A DNA stretch of 64,000 nucleotides. It comes from an uncultured Treponema sp. Lineage in GTDB: Bacteria > Spirochaetota > Spirochaetia > Treponematales > Treponemataceae. Position numbers and translations under genes: made by a program. Below the pieces are notes generated by a model. That model did not search any database and was not told the DNA's origin. It saw nothing but the letters and a program-made list of their open reading frames with translations. Location of the stretch: NCBI GenBank assembly GCA_947165895.1, contig CAMVCB010000005.1, positions 310,001 through 374,000 of the forward strand, written 5' to 3'. Below are positions 51,363-59,672 of this stretch, piece after piece (position 1 is the stretch's first letter; each line of letters opens with the position of its first letter).

Positions 51363-53348
51363 TTAAAATCCCCTGTTAGGATGTATGCCTTCTCCGGGGC
51401 CGTTATTAGTGCTGCTGGATTTTGTGTAAACATAGCTTGTGCTGGAAGTTGAAATATCGCTGATGCTGCTTGAGCCGCTGCTTACTTCCGGCAGTTCCAC
51501 ATAAAGGTTATGGAAGGTGCTTCCTCCGCTGGCACTAACTCCGCTCACAGCCTTGTAGCTTGTTCCTGTCTGAATTTTTGGGCTTGATAAAATCATTATA
51601 TAGCTTGAGTTGCTGCTGCTTCCGTAAATTTCTGGAATTGTGTAAGCAAATACCGGGCTTCCGGAAGAATCTTCAAGGGCAAAACTTGTATTTCCGCTTC
51701 CAAAATAATTTCCGCTTAAAACCAGAGTGCTCTGAGAGCAGGCTGAGCTGGTAGGAGCAGAATAATTGTTTGTTCCGATTCCAGCTAAAAGTCCGCCTGT
51801 TATTGCAAAGGTATTGGAATCGCAGTCAAAAGCACATTCCGGCGTGGTTGAAGTAAGTGCTACAATAATGCCCCCTGCAATCGTCAGCGTTCCATTAGAA
51901 TCAATAGAATCGTTTCCGGAAGAATATGCAAAAATATTTCCTCCGTAAATTTCGACCTTTCCCTTATAGCCGGAAGTGTCTCGGCTTACGTTGATGCAGT
52001 CATCAGTTGTTGTAACTTCCACAATTCCGCCTGTAATAAAGAGGGCCTGTTTTCCTTCAATTCCTTCAGGAGAAAGCTTTGTTTTTTCGCTTACACTTGC
52101 TCCGTCTGCGTCTGTAAAGGTGTAATAGCTTGAGCTTTCATCCTGGGGCGTTCCGGTAGTTGTAATGCTTAATTTACCGCCTGTAATCAGAACAAAAGGA
52201 TAAGGGTCATCACTTGTGACAGTGCTTGCGGCATCTTCATCAATATCCCATTTTGCGCTGACTCCCTTGCTGACAGTGCTGGATGTGATGGAACCTCCGT
52301 TGATTACGATATAGCCTTCGCCAGGATATTCATTGGCTTCTTCATCATCTGTGTCATAATCCCAGCCTTCAACAATAATTCCCCGGCTCTGGTTGTTTGT
52401 ATGACTTCCTCTTCCGCTGATTGTGATTTCGCCGCCGTTCATTACAAAGGCGTTTGCAGCCTGGAAGGCGTTTCGTCCTGTAGAATTTACAGTGTAGCTT
52501 CCGCTGTTTATCTGAATGTAATCCTTTGAATAAAAGGCGTGCTTATAGCCTTCTGTTACCGTAATTGAACCGCTTCCACTCATAATCAGAGGGCCTTTTG
52601 TGTAAATTGTAGCTTTTTTGCTTGAGCTTTCATTTGTCTCAGAATCATAATTTGTGCCGTAGCTGCGTCCGTCGGTAAAGGAGTTTGTGCCCTCTGCCAC
52701 AAGGTAAACCGGGTTTTTCTTGTCCATTTCGATACAAGGGTAATTTCCGCTTGTTAAGGTGACGCTGTTTAAGCAGATTTCTACGCTGTTGCTTTTATTT
52801 GTTGCGCTTACAAAAAGAGATTTTCCGCTTGCGCTTCCGCTCAAAAGAAGCTTAAGGTTATTTCCCTTGCTACTTGAATCAGAAATTGTAATCAGGCCTG
52901 TGTCTGAAAGGCTTGTAGTAATGTTTCCTGTTACAGTTCCTTCGCTGGTAATTGCAGAATAGTCGCTGTCATCGGAAGAAACTGTTAAATCAGAAAGATT
53001 GATGTAAATCTGATTTGCAAAAGAAATGTTATCAGGCTTGAGGGCTGTAATAAGATTTCTTTGTGCAATATTTGGAGAATAAGAGTTGCCCCACTTGTAA
53101 ATAAATTCCGGCAGGCCGTTAATTGAATTTGTTCCTGAAGGCAGGTTATTGAAGCTGGTAATTTCTGATGTAATGCTTGTTGAGCCTGCTGCCGATTTTG
53201 AGCTTGCGTTTGTCGTACTTGTGGCTGCTATGGTTGAGCTGCTGCCTGAGGCGCCTGTTGTGCCTGTCCCGGAAGCAGAATCAACATTCATGTTACAAGC
53301 TGAGAAAATGGTAGATGATACCATAAAAAATAAAATTAGCTTTTTCAT
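51363..53348 (-). CDS. Secreted lipoprotein with carbohydrate-binding (DUF4353-type) beta-helix region
   Basis: A 661-residue lipoprotein (lipobox TIFSACNMN) with a Ser/Thr/Gly/Ala-rich linker. It contains a long beta-helical region typical of carbohydrate-binding domain-containing proteins. SVEICLNSVTLTS, ATIYTKGPLIMSGSGSITVTEGYKHAFYSKDYIQINSG and FVMNGGEITISGRG are visible. FITGGIVEVTTTDDCINV and ITGGLLAGIG follow further along. Family members often accompany CotH or VTC-type proteins, but neither is present. It ends in a Ser-rich tail with a terminal PNRGF. It is divergent from a small secreted protein and a two-component system, which may control it. Confidence 0.8.
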   Translation of the reverse strand: MKKLILFFMVSSTIFSACNMNVDSASGTGTTGASGSSSTIAATSTTNASSKSAAGSTSITSEITSFNNLPSGTNSINGLPEFIYKWGNSYSPNIAQRNLITALKPDNISFANQIYINLSDLTVSSDDSDYSAITSEGTVTGNITTSLSDTGLITISDSSSKGNNLKLLLSGSASGKSLFVSATNKSNSVEICLNSVTLTSGNYPCIEMDKKNPVYLVAEGTNSFTDGRSYGTNYDSETNESSSKKATIYTKGPLIMSGSGSITVTEGYKHAFYSKDYIQINSGSYTVNSTGRNAFQAANAFVMNGGEITISGRGSHTNNQSRGIIVEGWDYDTDDEEANEYPGEGYIVINGGSITSSTVSKGVSAKWDIDEDAASTVTSDDPYPFVLITGGKLSITTTGTPQDESSSYYTFTDADGASVSEKTKLSPEGIEGKQALFITGGIVEVTTTDDCINVSRDTSGYKGKVEIYGGNIFAYSSGNDSIDSNGTLTIAGGIIVALTSTTPECAFDCDSNTFAITGGLLAGIGTNNYSAPTSSACSQSTLVLSGNYFGSGNTSFALEDSSGSPVFAYTIPEIYGSSSNSSYIMILSSPKIQTGTSYKAVSGVSASGGSTFHNLYVELPEVSSGSSSISDISTSSTSYVYTKSSSTNNGPGEGIHPNRGF

Positions 53349-53534
53349 AAGTCTTATGTTACGGCTTTATTTACGTCTAATCTTGAAAAAGCTGATAACA
53401 AAGTGTAAGACTTTATTCAGTGCATATAAAACTCTTATAAGCATTTACTCAATTCTGCTAAGAGTATTTTCATACAGGCTAAGATTTCTTTTAATATGCA
53501 TTTAAAAATATTGTTTTATTATCGGATTGGGTTT

Positions 53535-53540
53535 TATAAT
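53535..53540 (+). promoter_or_regulatory. Leaderless -10 box before a GTG start
   Basis: TATAAT is followed by AGCCATT (7 bases) and GTG. A TTGTTT lies about 18 bases upstream as a possible -35. Confidence 0.55.
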
Positions 53541-53547
53541 AGCCATT

Positions 53548-54135
53548 GTGAAAAAAATCACGGCGATTATTTTTACAATACTTACTTTCTCTTTTCTGCT
53601 TTCTGCTCAGCCGGGAGGCTCTTCTGCAGGCGGCCCCGGGGGGCATTCTTCCTCTGGCCCTGGGGGTGGACCTGGTGCGCATGGAGGCCCTGCGGGTCCG
53701 TCTGCACCTTCTGATCCGGGCGGAAAAGCTCCTCCATCCGGGAAGGGACCTCTTCAACCACGGTCTGTCCAGCCTTCTTCAACTTCCTCTTCTTCGCCGG
53801 CCATTATAAATTACCGGGGAGAACGTAAGGTGGCTTCAGATTTTCCTCTTGAAGTTCTTTGTACATCGCTTACAAAGAAGAATAATGACTACAATCTTGC
53901 CGTACATTTTAATCAGCCTGTCGCTCCTGAAAAAATTACCTGCGAAAGTGTATTTTTTAATGGAAAAAACATGGGAAGTAGTGTTATTATTAAATTCAAT
54001 AGAAAATCAGATTCTGTAACTTTAAGCTGGAGCCAGGCCTTATATTCAGATGATGAAATTAACGATATTTCAATTCTGTTAAAAAATGTTCAGACTTTTG
54101 ATGGAAAATTTATAGAGGAACTAAAAGTAAAATGA
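53548..54135 (+). CDS. Small secreted Gly/Pro/Ser-rich protein upstream of a two-component system
   Basis: A 195-residue exported protein. The signal peptide ends FLLSAQPGG. A 70-residue disordered linker of Gly, Pro, Ser and Ala follows. The last 95 residues form a compact beta domain (VASDFPLEVLC, NLAVHFNQPVAPEKITCESVFFNGKNMG, SVTLSWSQALYSDDEI), perhaps Ig-like. I do not recognise the family. The GTG start has TATAAT 7 bases upstream; a TTG seven codons earlier overlaps the promoter and is rejected. Its stop overlaps the response regulator start (ATGA), so it is the first gene of the operon and may be a signal input. Confidence 0.68.
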   Translation: MKKITAIIFTILTFSFLLSAQPGGSSAGGPGGHSSSGPGGGPGAHGGPAGPSAPSDPGGKAPPSGKGPLQPRSVQPSSTSSSSPAIINYRGERKVASDFPLEVLCTSLTKKNNDYNLAVHFNQPVAPEKITCESVFFNGKNMGSSVIIKFNRKSDSVTLSWSQALYSDDEINDISILLKNVQTFDGKFIEELKVK

Positions 54136-54803
54136 AGATTCTTGTAGTTGAAGATGATAAGGGTATCAGCGAATATCTTATTCCGGAATTAAATCATGAA
54201 GGCTTTGAAACTGTAGTTGCCAGCACAGGCAGACAGGGAATAGAAATGTTTCATAAGGAAAATCCGGATTTGATTCTTCTTGATGTAATGCTTCCTGAAC
54301 TTAACGGAATTGAAGTTTTAAGACGTATTCGTGAAGTTTCTAATGTTCCTATTATTATGGAAACTGCCCGGGGTGAGTCAATCGATAAGGTAAACGGACT
54401 TAATGCCGGTGCGGATGATTACATTGCAAAGCCTTTTGACATTGAAGAGTTGATTGCAAGAATCAATGCTGTTTTACGACGGGTTAATCAGGTTCCAAAA
54501 GATACTTCTGTTTTAAAAGTACGCAGCCTTGAGATGAATCTTCAGAGTATGAGTGTAAAAATTGAGGGCAAAACCCTTAATTTTTCTAAAACAGAATACT
54601 TTCTTTTAAAACTTTTTATAGAAAATGCCGGAAAAGTTCTTTCCAGAAATGAAATCCTTGATGCAATCTGGGGTGAAGAGCATTTCATCGATGAAAATAT
54701 CGTTGATGTTTATATCGGTTATCTTCGCGCAAAAATTTCTGATGTTACAAAAGAAGAATACATCAAGACTGTGCGTGGAGTCGGATATATAATTGAAAAG
54801 TAA
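54132..54803 (+). CDS. OmpR/PhoB-family response regulator
   Basis: DNA-binding regulator of 223 residues. Receiver domain: acidic pocket VVEDD, phosphoacceptor Asp51 in LLDVMLPE, Thr78 in METAR, Lys100 in AKPFD. The winged helix C-terminal domain has LNFSKTEYFLLKLF and the terminal YIKTVRGVGYIIEK, typical of OmpR. It is translationally coupled to the small secreted protein upstream and overlaps the kinase gene by 11 bases. Confidence 0.95.
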   Translation: MKILVVEDDKGISEYLIPELNHEGFETVVASTGRQGIEMFHKENPDLILLDVMLPELNGIEVLRRIREVSNVPIIMETARGESIDKVNGLNAGADDYIAKPFDIEELIARINAVLRRVNQVPKDTSVLKVRSLEMNLQSMSVKIEGKTLNFSKTEYFLLKLFIENAGKVLSRNEILDAIWGEEHFIDENIVDVYIGYLRAKISDVTKEEYIKTVRGVGYIIEK

Positions 54804-56208
54804 ATCCACTGAAAGAAAGTTTTTTAATTCTTTCCCATTCAGAATTTCACTGCTTTTTACAATAATTCTTTCGGTTGTGCTCATTTTTTCTGTTCTTTCG
54901 ATGATTTTTATTGTCGATTTATCGGTTCACAGGAAGCAGGGAATTGAGCTGGAACGTAACTGTAAGGGAATTATAGATAATCTTTCCTTGCAGGGGAGAA
55001 TGAATACTGACGCCCTGCTGGCAATTCCATATTACATTACTTATTCTGTTTATAATTCAAAAACGGATTATGTGTATTTTACAAATGATCCCCTTCTTCC
55101 CCGTAATCTAAAAACGACTGAAAAGGCAAAACTCTATTTTGAAAAAAATTATTTTACTGACGGGGATTTAAAAATCCTCTATTATTCCCAGAACTTCCGC
55201 TTTCCTGAAACTTCTGAGCCTGTTACCGTAATTTCCGCAATCTATCTTGATGCCGATTATGCTACAAAGCTTTCTGATCTTTTTCCATATACTTTCATTC
55301 CTTTTGTATTTGTTCTGATAACAATTTCTTTTTTCATTTCTTATCTTAATACAAAGCGGACAATCGAACCTGTTGTAAATATGTCGCGGCAGGTAAGAAA
55401 AATTTCCAGCTCGGAGCTTGATACAGTTCTTCCTGTTTCTTCCAGAAATGATGAGCTTGATGAACTTGCAAGAACTTTTAATTCTCTTTTTATAAGGATT
55501 AAAAAAGATTTCGCCCGCGAAAGGCAGTTTTCAAGTGATGTTTCCCACGAACTGAAAACCCCTCTTGCCGTTATCAGCGGTCAGGCAAAACTTTTGCTGC
55601 GCTGGGGAAAGGACGACAAAAATCAGCTTGAAGCCTCCCTTAATTCAATCGCAAACGAAGCTCATTCAATGCAGGTTATTATTGAAAATCTCTTACAGAT
55701 AAGCCGTTATGAAAGCGGACGCTTAAAGCCGGAGTTCGTCAGATTTAATGTTTTTGAATTTTTTGAACGCCTGCAAAGGGAGTTTACTCATATTGATTCA
55801 GAAATCCCCCTTGAAGTTCTTATTGACTGCGACAGAAATCTGGAGATTCTTTCTGATTCAGAGCTGCTTCATCAGGTCTTTACCGCTTTTATGTCAAACA
55901 GCATAAAATTCTGCGATAAGGATGTTTGCAGAATTACACTCAGGGCTATAAAACAGGATGAAAAAATTCTTCTTTTTGAAGAGGATAATGGCCGGGGTTT
56001 TGCAAAAAAAGACCTTCCCAATGTTTTCAACCGTTTTTACACGGGAGATCAGGCCCGCACAAGAAATGTCCAGAAAAACAGTACGGGACTTGGCCTTGCC
56101 ATTGCAAAAACAATTACTTCCGTTCTGGGCGGTAAAATCAAGGCTTCTAACAGCGAAGATGGCGGTGCCCTTATTACCGTAAAAATTCCAAAAAGCCCTA
56201 AAAAGTGA
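54793..56208 (+). CDS. Sensor histidine kinase
   Basis: Partner of the preceding regulator, 471 residues. Membrane segments near 17-37 and 165-187 flank a sensor loop of about 125 residues. HAMP follows, then H box FSSDVSHELKTPLAVISG (phosphorylated His), N box FMSNSIKFCDKD, G1 EEDNGRGFAKKD, F box VFNRFYTGD and G2 STGLGLAIAK. Translation begins at TTG inside the regulator gene, with GGAG about 12 bases upstream. Its 3' end overlaps the convergent dNTPase gene by 11 bases, with no terminator between. Confidence 0.94.
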   Translation: MKSKSTERKFFNSFPFRISLLFTIILSVVLIFSVLSMIFIVDLSVHRKQGIELERNCKGIIDNLSLQGRMNTDALLAIPYYITYSVYNSKTDYVYFTNDPLLPRNLKTTEKAKLYFEKNYFTDGDLKILYYSQNFRFPETSEPVTVISAIYLDADYATKLSDLFPYTFIPFVFVLITISFFISYLNTKRTIEPVVNMSRQVRKISSSELDTVLPVSSRNDELDELARTFNSLFIRIKKDFARERQFSSDVSHELKTPLAVISGQAKLLLRWGKDDKNQLEASLNSIANEAHSMQVIIENLLQISRYESGRLKPEFVRFNVFEFFERLQREFTHIDSEIPLEVLIDCDRNLEILSDSELLHQVFTAFMSNSIKFCDKDVCRITLRAIKQDEKILLFEEDNGRGFAKKDLPNVFNRFYTGDQARTRNVQKNSTGLGLAIAKTITSVLGGKIKASNSEDGGALITVKIPKSPKK

Positions 56209-57484
56209 TTATTTCCTCATAAATCTGAATTGCGTACTGGTCTGTCATTCCCGAAATATATTCTATGATGCACTTTGTAAAGGATTCTTCATCATTTACG
56301 TCAAAAACGGCAGGGGTATCAAAGCGCAAAATCTGCTTTTTATTGATAAAATCGTGTTTTTCAGAATTCCAGGCCCTGTAGTTTGAATGTTTAATCAGCC
56401 ATTCTTCAAAAGTCTGATTTAATTTCGGGTAAAGGCGCAGGGCAAGGGAAACCCTTCCGTTCTGGGCGTAGAGCCAGGTCTTTTTAAGGGTTCTGAAAAT
56501 TGTCTTTATGATGTTTTCTGCGTAAATGGCAAATTCTTTTAATCTCCAGTGGCTGTAAATCTGGCTGAAATTAAACTTTTTGAGTTCGAGGATAAAGCGG
56601 AAGTATTCGTCAGAAAAACAGAGGCCTTGTTCGGGACTGGACTGTTCGCATAAATCTACAATCAGGTCATTGATTAAAACCGTTGTGTTTACGGCTTTTC
56701 CGCTTCTGAGGGCATGGGCTCCCTTTCTTTCAAAGCCCAGTGTGCTTCCGACAATTTCGCGCAGCTGACGGTAGGAGGTCATGTCCAGAATGTGGTAGCT
56801 TCTGGCGTCTTCGAGGTCGCGTCCCAGGTAGGCAATCTTATCTGCAATTTTTACAACGCAGCCTTCCCAGGTAAAGGGCTGGGTAAGTCCCGGCCTTTTC
56901 ATCGAATATAAATCAATGGCTTCTTTACGCGGCTTGATACCCTGCTGGTCAATTTCTCCGCAGTGGCAGATGAGGCCGTCCCGCACTGCATAGGTAAGGT
57001 TGAGCGGCTTCTGGACTCCGTTTGGATCTTCCAGGGTTTCTATAAAGTCTGCAAAAAAGAGGGAGTTGCGCTCGTGCCAGAATTTTTTAGGGGCATTTGC
57101 TCCTTCCTTCTGTTCAAGCAGCTTGTTCAGGCAGTCTTCCCCGTGGTGTCCGAAAGGGGCGTGACCTATGTCGTGGCCCATGGCAATTGCGTTTGTAAGC
57201 TCCGGGTTTAAGCCAAGGTATTTTGCGATTTCTGTGGCAACCGAGGCTACATGGGTAACATGCTCCATTCGGGTGCAGATGTGGTCGTTGTGGGGGGCAA
57301 AAAATACCTGGGTTTTATGTTTCAGGCGGCGGAAGGCCTGACTGTGAAGGATTCTTGTATAATCGCGCTCAAATTCCGAGCGGATTCCGTTATTTCTTGA
57401 ATAAAGTTCTATTTCACGTTTGTTTGCCTGCTCCCATTTTTCTGTGCCGGGGAAGCAGCCCTGCTCTTTAAATGAATCTTTCAT
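56198..57484 (-). CDS. dGTPase-like HD-domain deoxynucleotide triphosphohydrolase
   Basis: Hydrolyses dNTPs to deoxynucleoside and triphosphate. The N-terminal FERDYTRILHSQAFRRLKHKTQVF is the family opening. The HD metal site is TRMEHVTHV (His) and GHDIGHAPFGHHGED (His-Asp) near 103-116, with a further Asp in KIADKIAYLGRDLEDA. At 428 residues it is a short Dgt form. It is the last gene of the zinc-transporter operon, 5 bases after the lipoprotein gene stop, without a ribosome site. Link to zinc may be metal dependence or chance. Confidence 0.9.
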   Translation of the reverse strand: MKDSFKEQGCFPGTEKWEQANKREIELYSRNNGIRSEFERDYTRILHSQAFRRLKHKTQVFFAPHNDHICTRMEHVTHVASVATEIAKYLGLNPELTNAIAMGHDIGHAPFGHHGEDCLNKLLEQKEGANAPKKFWHERNSLFFADFIETLEDPNGVQKPLNLTYAVRDGLICHCGEIDQQGIKPRKEAIDLYSMKRPGLTQPFTWEGCVVKIADKIAYLGRDLEDARSYHILDMTSYRQLREIVGSTLGFERKGAHALRSGKAVNTTVLINDLIVDLCEQSSPEQGLCFSDEYFRFILELKKFNFSQIYSHWRLKEFAIYAENIIKTIFRTLKKTWLYAQNGRVSLALRLYPKLNQTFEEWLIKHSNYRAWNSEKHDFINKKQILRFDTPAVFDVNDEESFTKCIIEYISGMTDQYAIQIYEEIITF

Positions 57485-57489
57485 GATTA

Positions 57490-58029
57490 TTATTTTAATA
57501 TTGAAAGTTCGCTTACTTCAAGATATGAATAGGAAATATCCCCTTCCATTATGTCTGTGCGGTAGGTTCCTGTGATTGTGATTTCCTGATCCTGCTGGGG
57601 GTAATCGTCCGGGTAGGTATGTTCTCCCAGCCATTTGAATTCCATGCCCTGTTTGCAGCAGGCAAGGGCGTCTGGGATTATGACTGCAAAGTAGCGCTCT
57701 CCTGTGTCATCGTCCACAACTGTGTAGAAAAAGCCGTTTACCTTTATGGTCTTTCCTGTGTAAGTGTCGGGGTCTACTACCATTTCAAAAATGTAGGAAT
57801 AAATCATGTTGGCATTCATTTTGGTAAGGTCAACATCAATTTTGCCGGATTTCTGAGGGGGAGGCAGAGCCTGGCGTTGATTCATGTCATTTGGTGTGCG
57901 GACTGGCTCTTCAAGGCTCTGGAAGGTGGCCGGGTCGGGCGGCAATTTATTTTCAGACTTGGGAGTGCAGGCTGAAAGACTTATGAGAATTAAAAATATG
58001 GGAAGGGGATTTGCCGCACGACCTGTCAT
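57490..58029 (-). CDS. YcgQ/UPF0703-like lipoprotein linked to zinc transport
   Basis: A 179-residue lipoprotein (lipobox ISLSACTPK). A Pro-rich linker precedes an OB-like domain of about 110 residues with TGKTIKVNGFFYTVVDDDTGERYFAVI, DALACCKQGMEF (the paired Cys motif) and ITGTYRTD. The double Cys and strand order resemble the C-terminal domain of YcgQ/TIGR03943 proteins, which in Gram-positive bacteria accompany zinc uptake. The assignment is from memory. It starts 2 bases after the permease stop, so it belongs to the operon and may chaperone the metal outside the membrane. Confidence 0.7.
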   Translation of the reverse strand: MTGRAANPLPIFLILISLSACTPKSENKLPPDPATFQSLEEPVRTPNDMNQRQALPPPQKSGKIDVDLTKMNANMIYSYIFEMVVDPDTYTGKTIKVNGFFYTVVDDDTGERYFAVIIPDALACCKQGMEFKWLGEHTYPDDYPQQDQEITITGTYRTDIMEGDISYSYLEVSELSILK

Positions 58030-58031
58030 CT

Positions 58032-58868
58032 TTAACGTCCTTTTACTGTTTCTATCAGGTAGAAGGTTATGAAAACAAAAATGTCGGCCGCTACAATTGT
58101 ACTTCCAACCGGGGTGCCTGCGAGGATTGCTATTAAAAGGCCCGCCATGGCGCAGACAACAGAAATTACTGCCGAACAGATGGTTACGGAGCGGAAGCTT
58201 TTGAAAAGGCGCATTGCGGAAATGGCCGGGAAAATTACCAGGGCAGAAATCAAAAGGGAGCCGACCAGATTCATGGCGAGGACTATGATTGTTGCGATTA
58301 TGACTGCGATTACCAGGTTGTAGATGCTGGCATGGGTTCCTACGGCTGTCGCAAAATCCTGGTCAAAGGTTACGGCAAAGATTTTGTTGTAAAAAAGGAT
58401 AAAGGCGATGATGACGCTTATTGAAAGGGCGGTACAAAGGTAAACTTCGCCTTTTGTGAGGGTGAGGATTGAGGTTGAGCCGAAAAGGGTAGTACATACG
58501 TCCCCGCTCAGGTTTGATGAGGTTGAAAAAACGTTCATCAGAAGATAGCCCAGGGCCAGGGCGCCGACTGAAATCATGGCGATTTTTGCATCCCCCTGGA
58601 TTTTTGTGTCTTTTCCGGCCCGCAGGAGGAGGATGGCGCTTAAAATTGTAAGGGGCAGAACCAGGTACATGTTGTTTGTGATGTTTAGAACAGAGGCGAT
58701 TGCGATTCCGCCGAAGGCTACGTGAGAAAGTCCGTCACCTATAAAAGAAAAACGTTTGAGGACCAGGGTGACTCCAAGAAGGGAAGAGCAGAGGGCAATC
58801 AGAACGCCGACGATAAAGGCGTAGCGTACAAAGGGAAATGAAAAATATTGAATCAATGTATCTATCAT
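58032..58868 (-). CDS. znuB: Zinc/manganese-type ABC transporter permease (ZnuB/TroC-like)
   Basis: ABC-3 family permease of 278 residues with about eight membrane segments. LVLKRFSFIGDGLSHVAFGGIA is the diagnostic ABC-3 sequence, and FDQDFATAVGTHASIYN and AMNLVGSLLISALVIFPAISA follow. It overlaps the ATPase gene by 4 bases (ATGA), so the two are coupled. No metal-binding lipoprotein gene (ZnuA/TroA) lies in this operon. Zinc is preferred over manganese because of the YcgQ-like neighbour and a Fur-type operator. Confidence 0.88.
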   Translation of the reverse strand: MIDTLIQYFSFPFVRYAFIVGVLIALCSSLLGVTLVLKRFSFIGDGLSHVAFGGIAIASVLNITNNMYLVLPLTILSAILLLRAGKDTKIQGDAKIAMISVGALALGYLLMNVFSTSSNLSGDVCTTLFGSTSILTLTKGEVYLCTALSISVIIAFILFYNKIFAVTFDQDFATAVGTHASIYNLVIAVIIATIIVLAMNLVGSLLISALVIFPAISAMRLFKSFRSVTICSAVISVVCAMAGLLIAILAGTPVGSTIVAADIFVFITFYLIETVKGR

Positions 58869-59560
58869 AAAAACTTAATCCTTCCTGTAAGCGGAACTTT
58901 CTGGCGGAAATCGTCTTTTTTACCGAAGAAAACCTCGTCGCCAATGTGAAGAATGTGAGAGGCGTATTTCATGGCGGCCTGAATGTCGTGGGAAATCATG
59001 ATGATTGTAATTTCTTCCTTATTAAGCTGATTGATAAGGCGGTACATTTCTTCGGTGACTACGGGGTCCAGGCCGGAAACAGGCTCATCAAGAAGCAGCA
59101 TTTTCTGGGTTGCACAGAGGGCGCGGGCAAGTAAAACCCGCTGCTGCTGACCGCCGGAAAGCTCCCGGTAACAGCGTTTTGCAAATTCCGTGATTCCCAT
59201 TTTTTCCATATTTTCGGCGGCTAAAAGCTTTTCTTCCTTTGTGTAGAAAGGACGGCGGCCGCAGCGGGACTGGCAGCCTGAAAGTACGATTTCCCTTACG
59301 CTGGCAGGAAAGTCGCGCTGAACCTGAGTCTGCTGGGGCAGGTAGCCGATTTCGTCGGGCAAAAGTCCGTCGCCGGTTGTGATTTTGCCGGAAATTGGTT
59401 TATGAAGACGGAGAATTGTGCGCATCAAAGTTGTTTTTCCAGAACCGTTTTCACCGATAATGCAAAGATAATCGCCCTTGTTAACGCTGAAGTTCAGGTT
59501 TTCGATTATGATGCGGGAATTGTATCCTAGAGTCAGGTTTTCACAGGATAATTGTGCCAT
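58865..59560 (-). CDS. znuC: Zinc/manganese-type ABC transporter ATP-binding protein (ZnuC-like)
   Basis: ATPase of 231 residues. Walker A is GENGSGKT at 36-43, signature ELSGGQQQRVLLARAL, Walker B MLLLDEPVSGLD and the switch His is in MISHD. I start at MAQLSCENL, which has GGAG 9 bases upstream. A longer frame to 59674 crosses the operator and the divergent promoter and is rejected. It is the first gene of znuC-znuB-lipoprotein-dNTPase. Confidence 0.9.
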   Translation of the reverse strand: MAQLSCENLTLGYNSRIIIENLNFSVNKGDYLCIIGENGSGKTTLMRTILRLHKPISGKITTGDGLLPDEIGYLPQQTQVQRDFPASVREIVLSGCQSRCGRRPFYTKEEKLLAAENMEKMGITEFAKRCYRELSGGQQQRVLLARALCATQKMLLLDEPVSGLDPVVTEEMYRLINQLNKEEITIIMISHDIQAAMKYASHILHIGDEVFFGKKDDFRQKVPLTGRIKFL

Positions 59561-59576
59561 TACTTCTCCAAAAATA

Positions 59577-59591
59577 TGAAAATGATTATCA
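59577..59591. promoter_or_regulatory. Fur/Zur-family operator (7-1-7 palindrome)
   Basis: TGAAAATGATTATCA matches the 7-1-7 Fur-type box TGATAATNATTATCA at all but one position. It lies 17 bases before the znuC start. It suggests repression of the transporter operon by a Fur, Zur or Per protein when metal is ample. No such gene is in the window. Confidence 0.6.
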
Positions 59592-59660
59592 AATTGGGCT
59601 TTATTAAAGCATTTAAAAGCATGTGTGTCAATTTTTTTAGCAAAAATAAAATTTTGGGTA

Positions 59661-59666
59661 TATAAT
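59661..59666 (+). promoter_or_regulatory. Leaderless -10 box of the EAL gene
   Basis: TATAAT is followed by ATATCC (6 bases) and the ATG. No ribosome site is present. Confidence 0.6.
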
Positions 59667-59672
59667 ATATCC

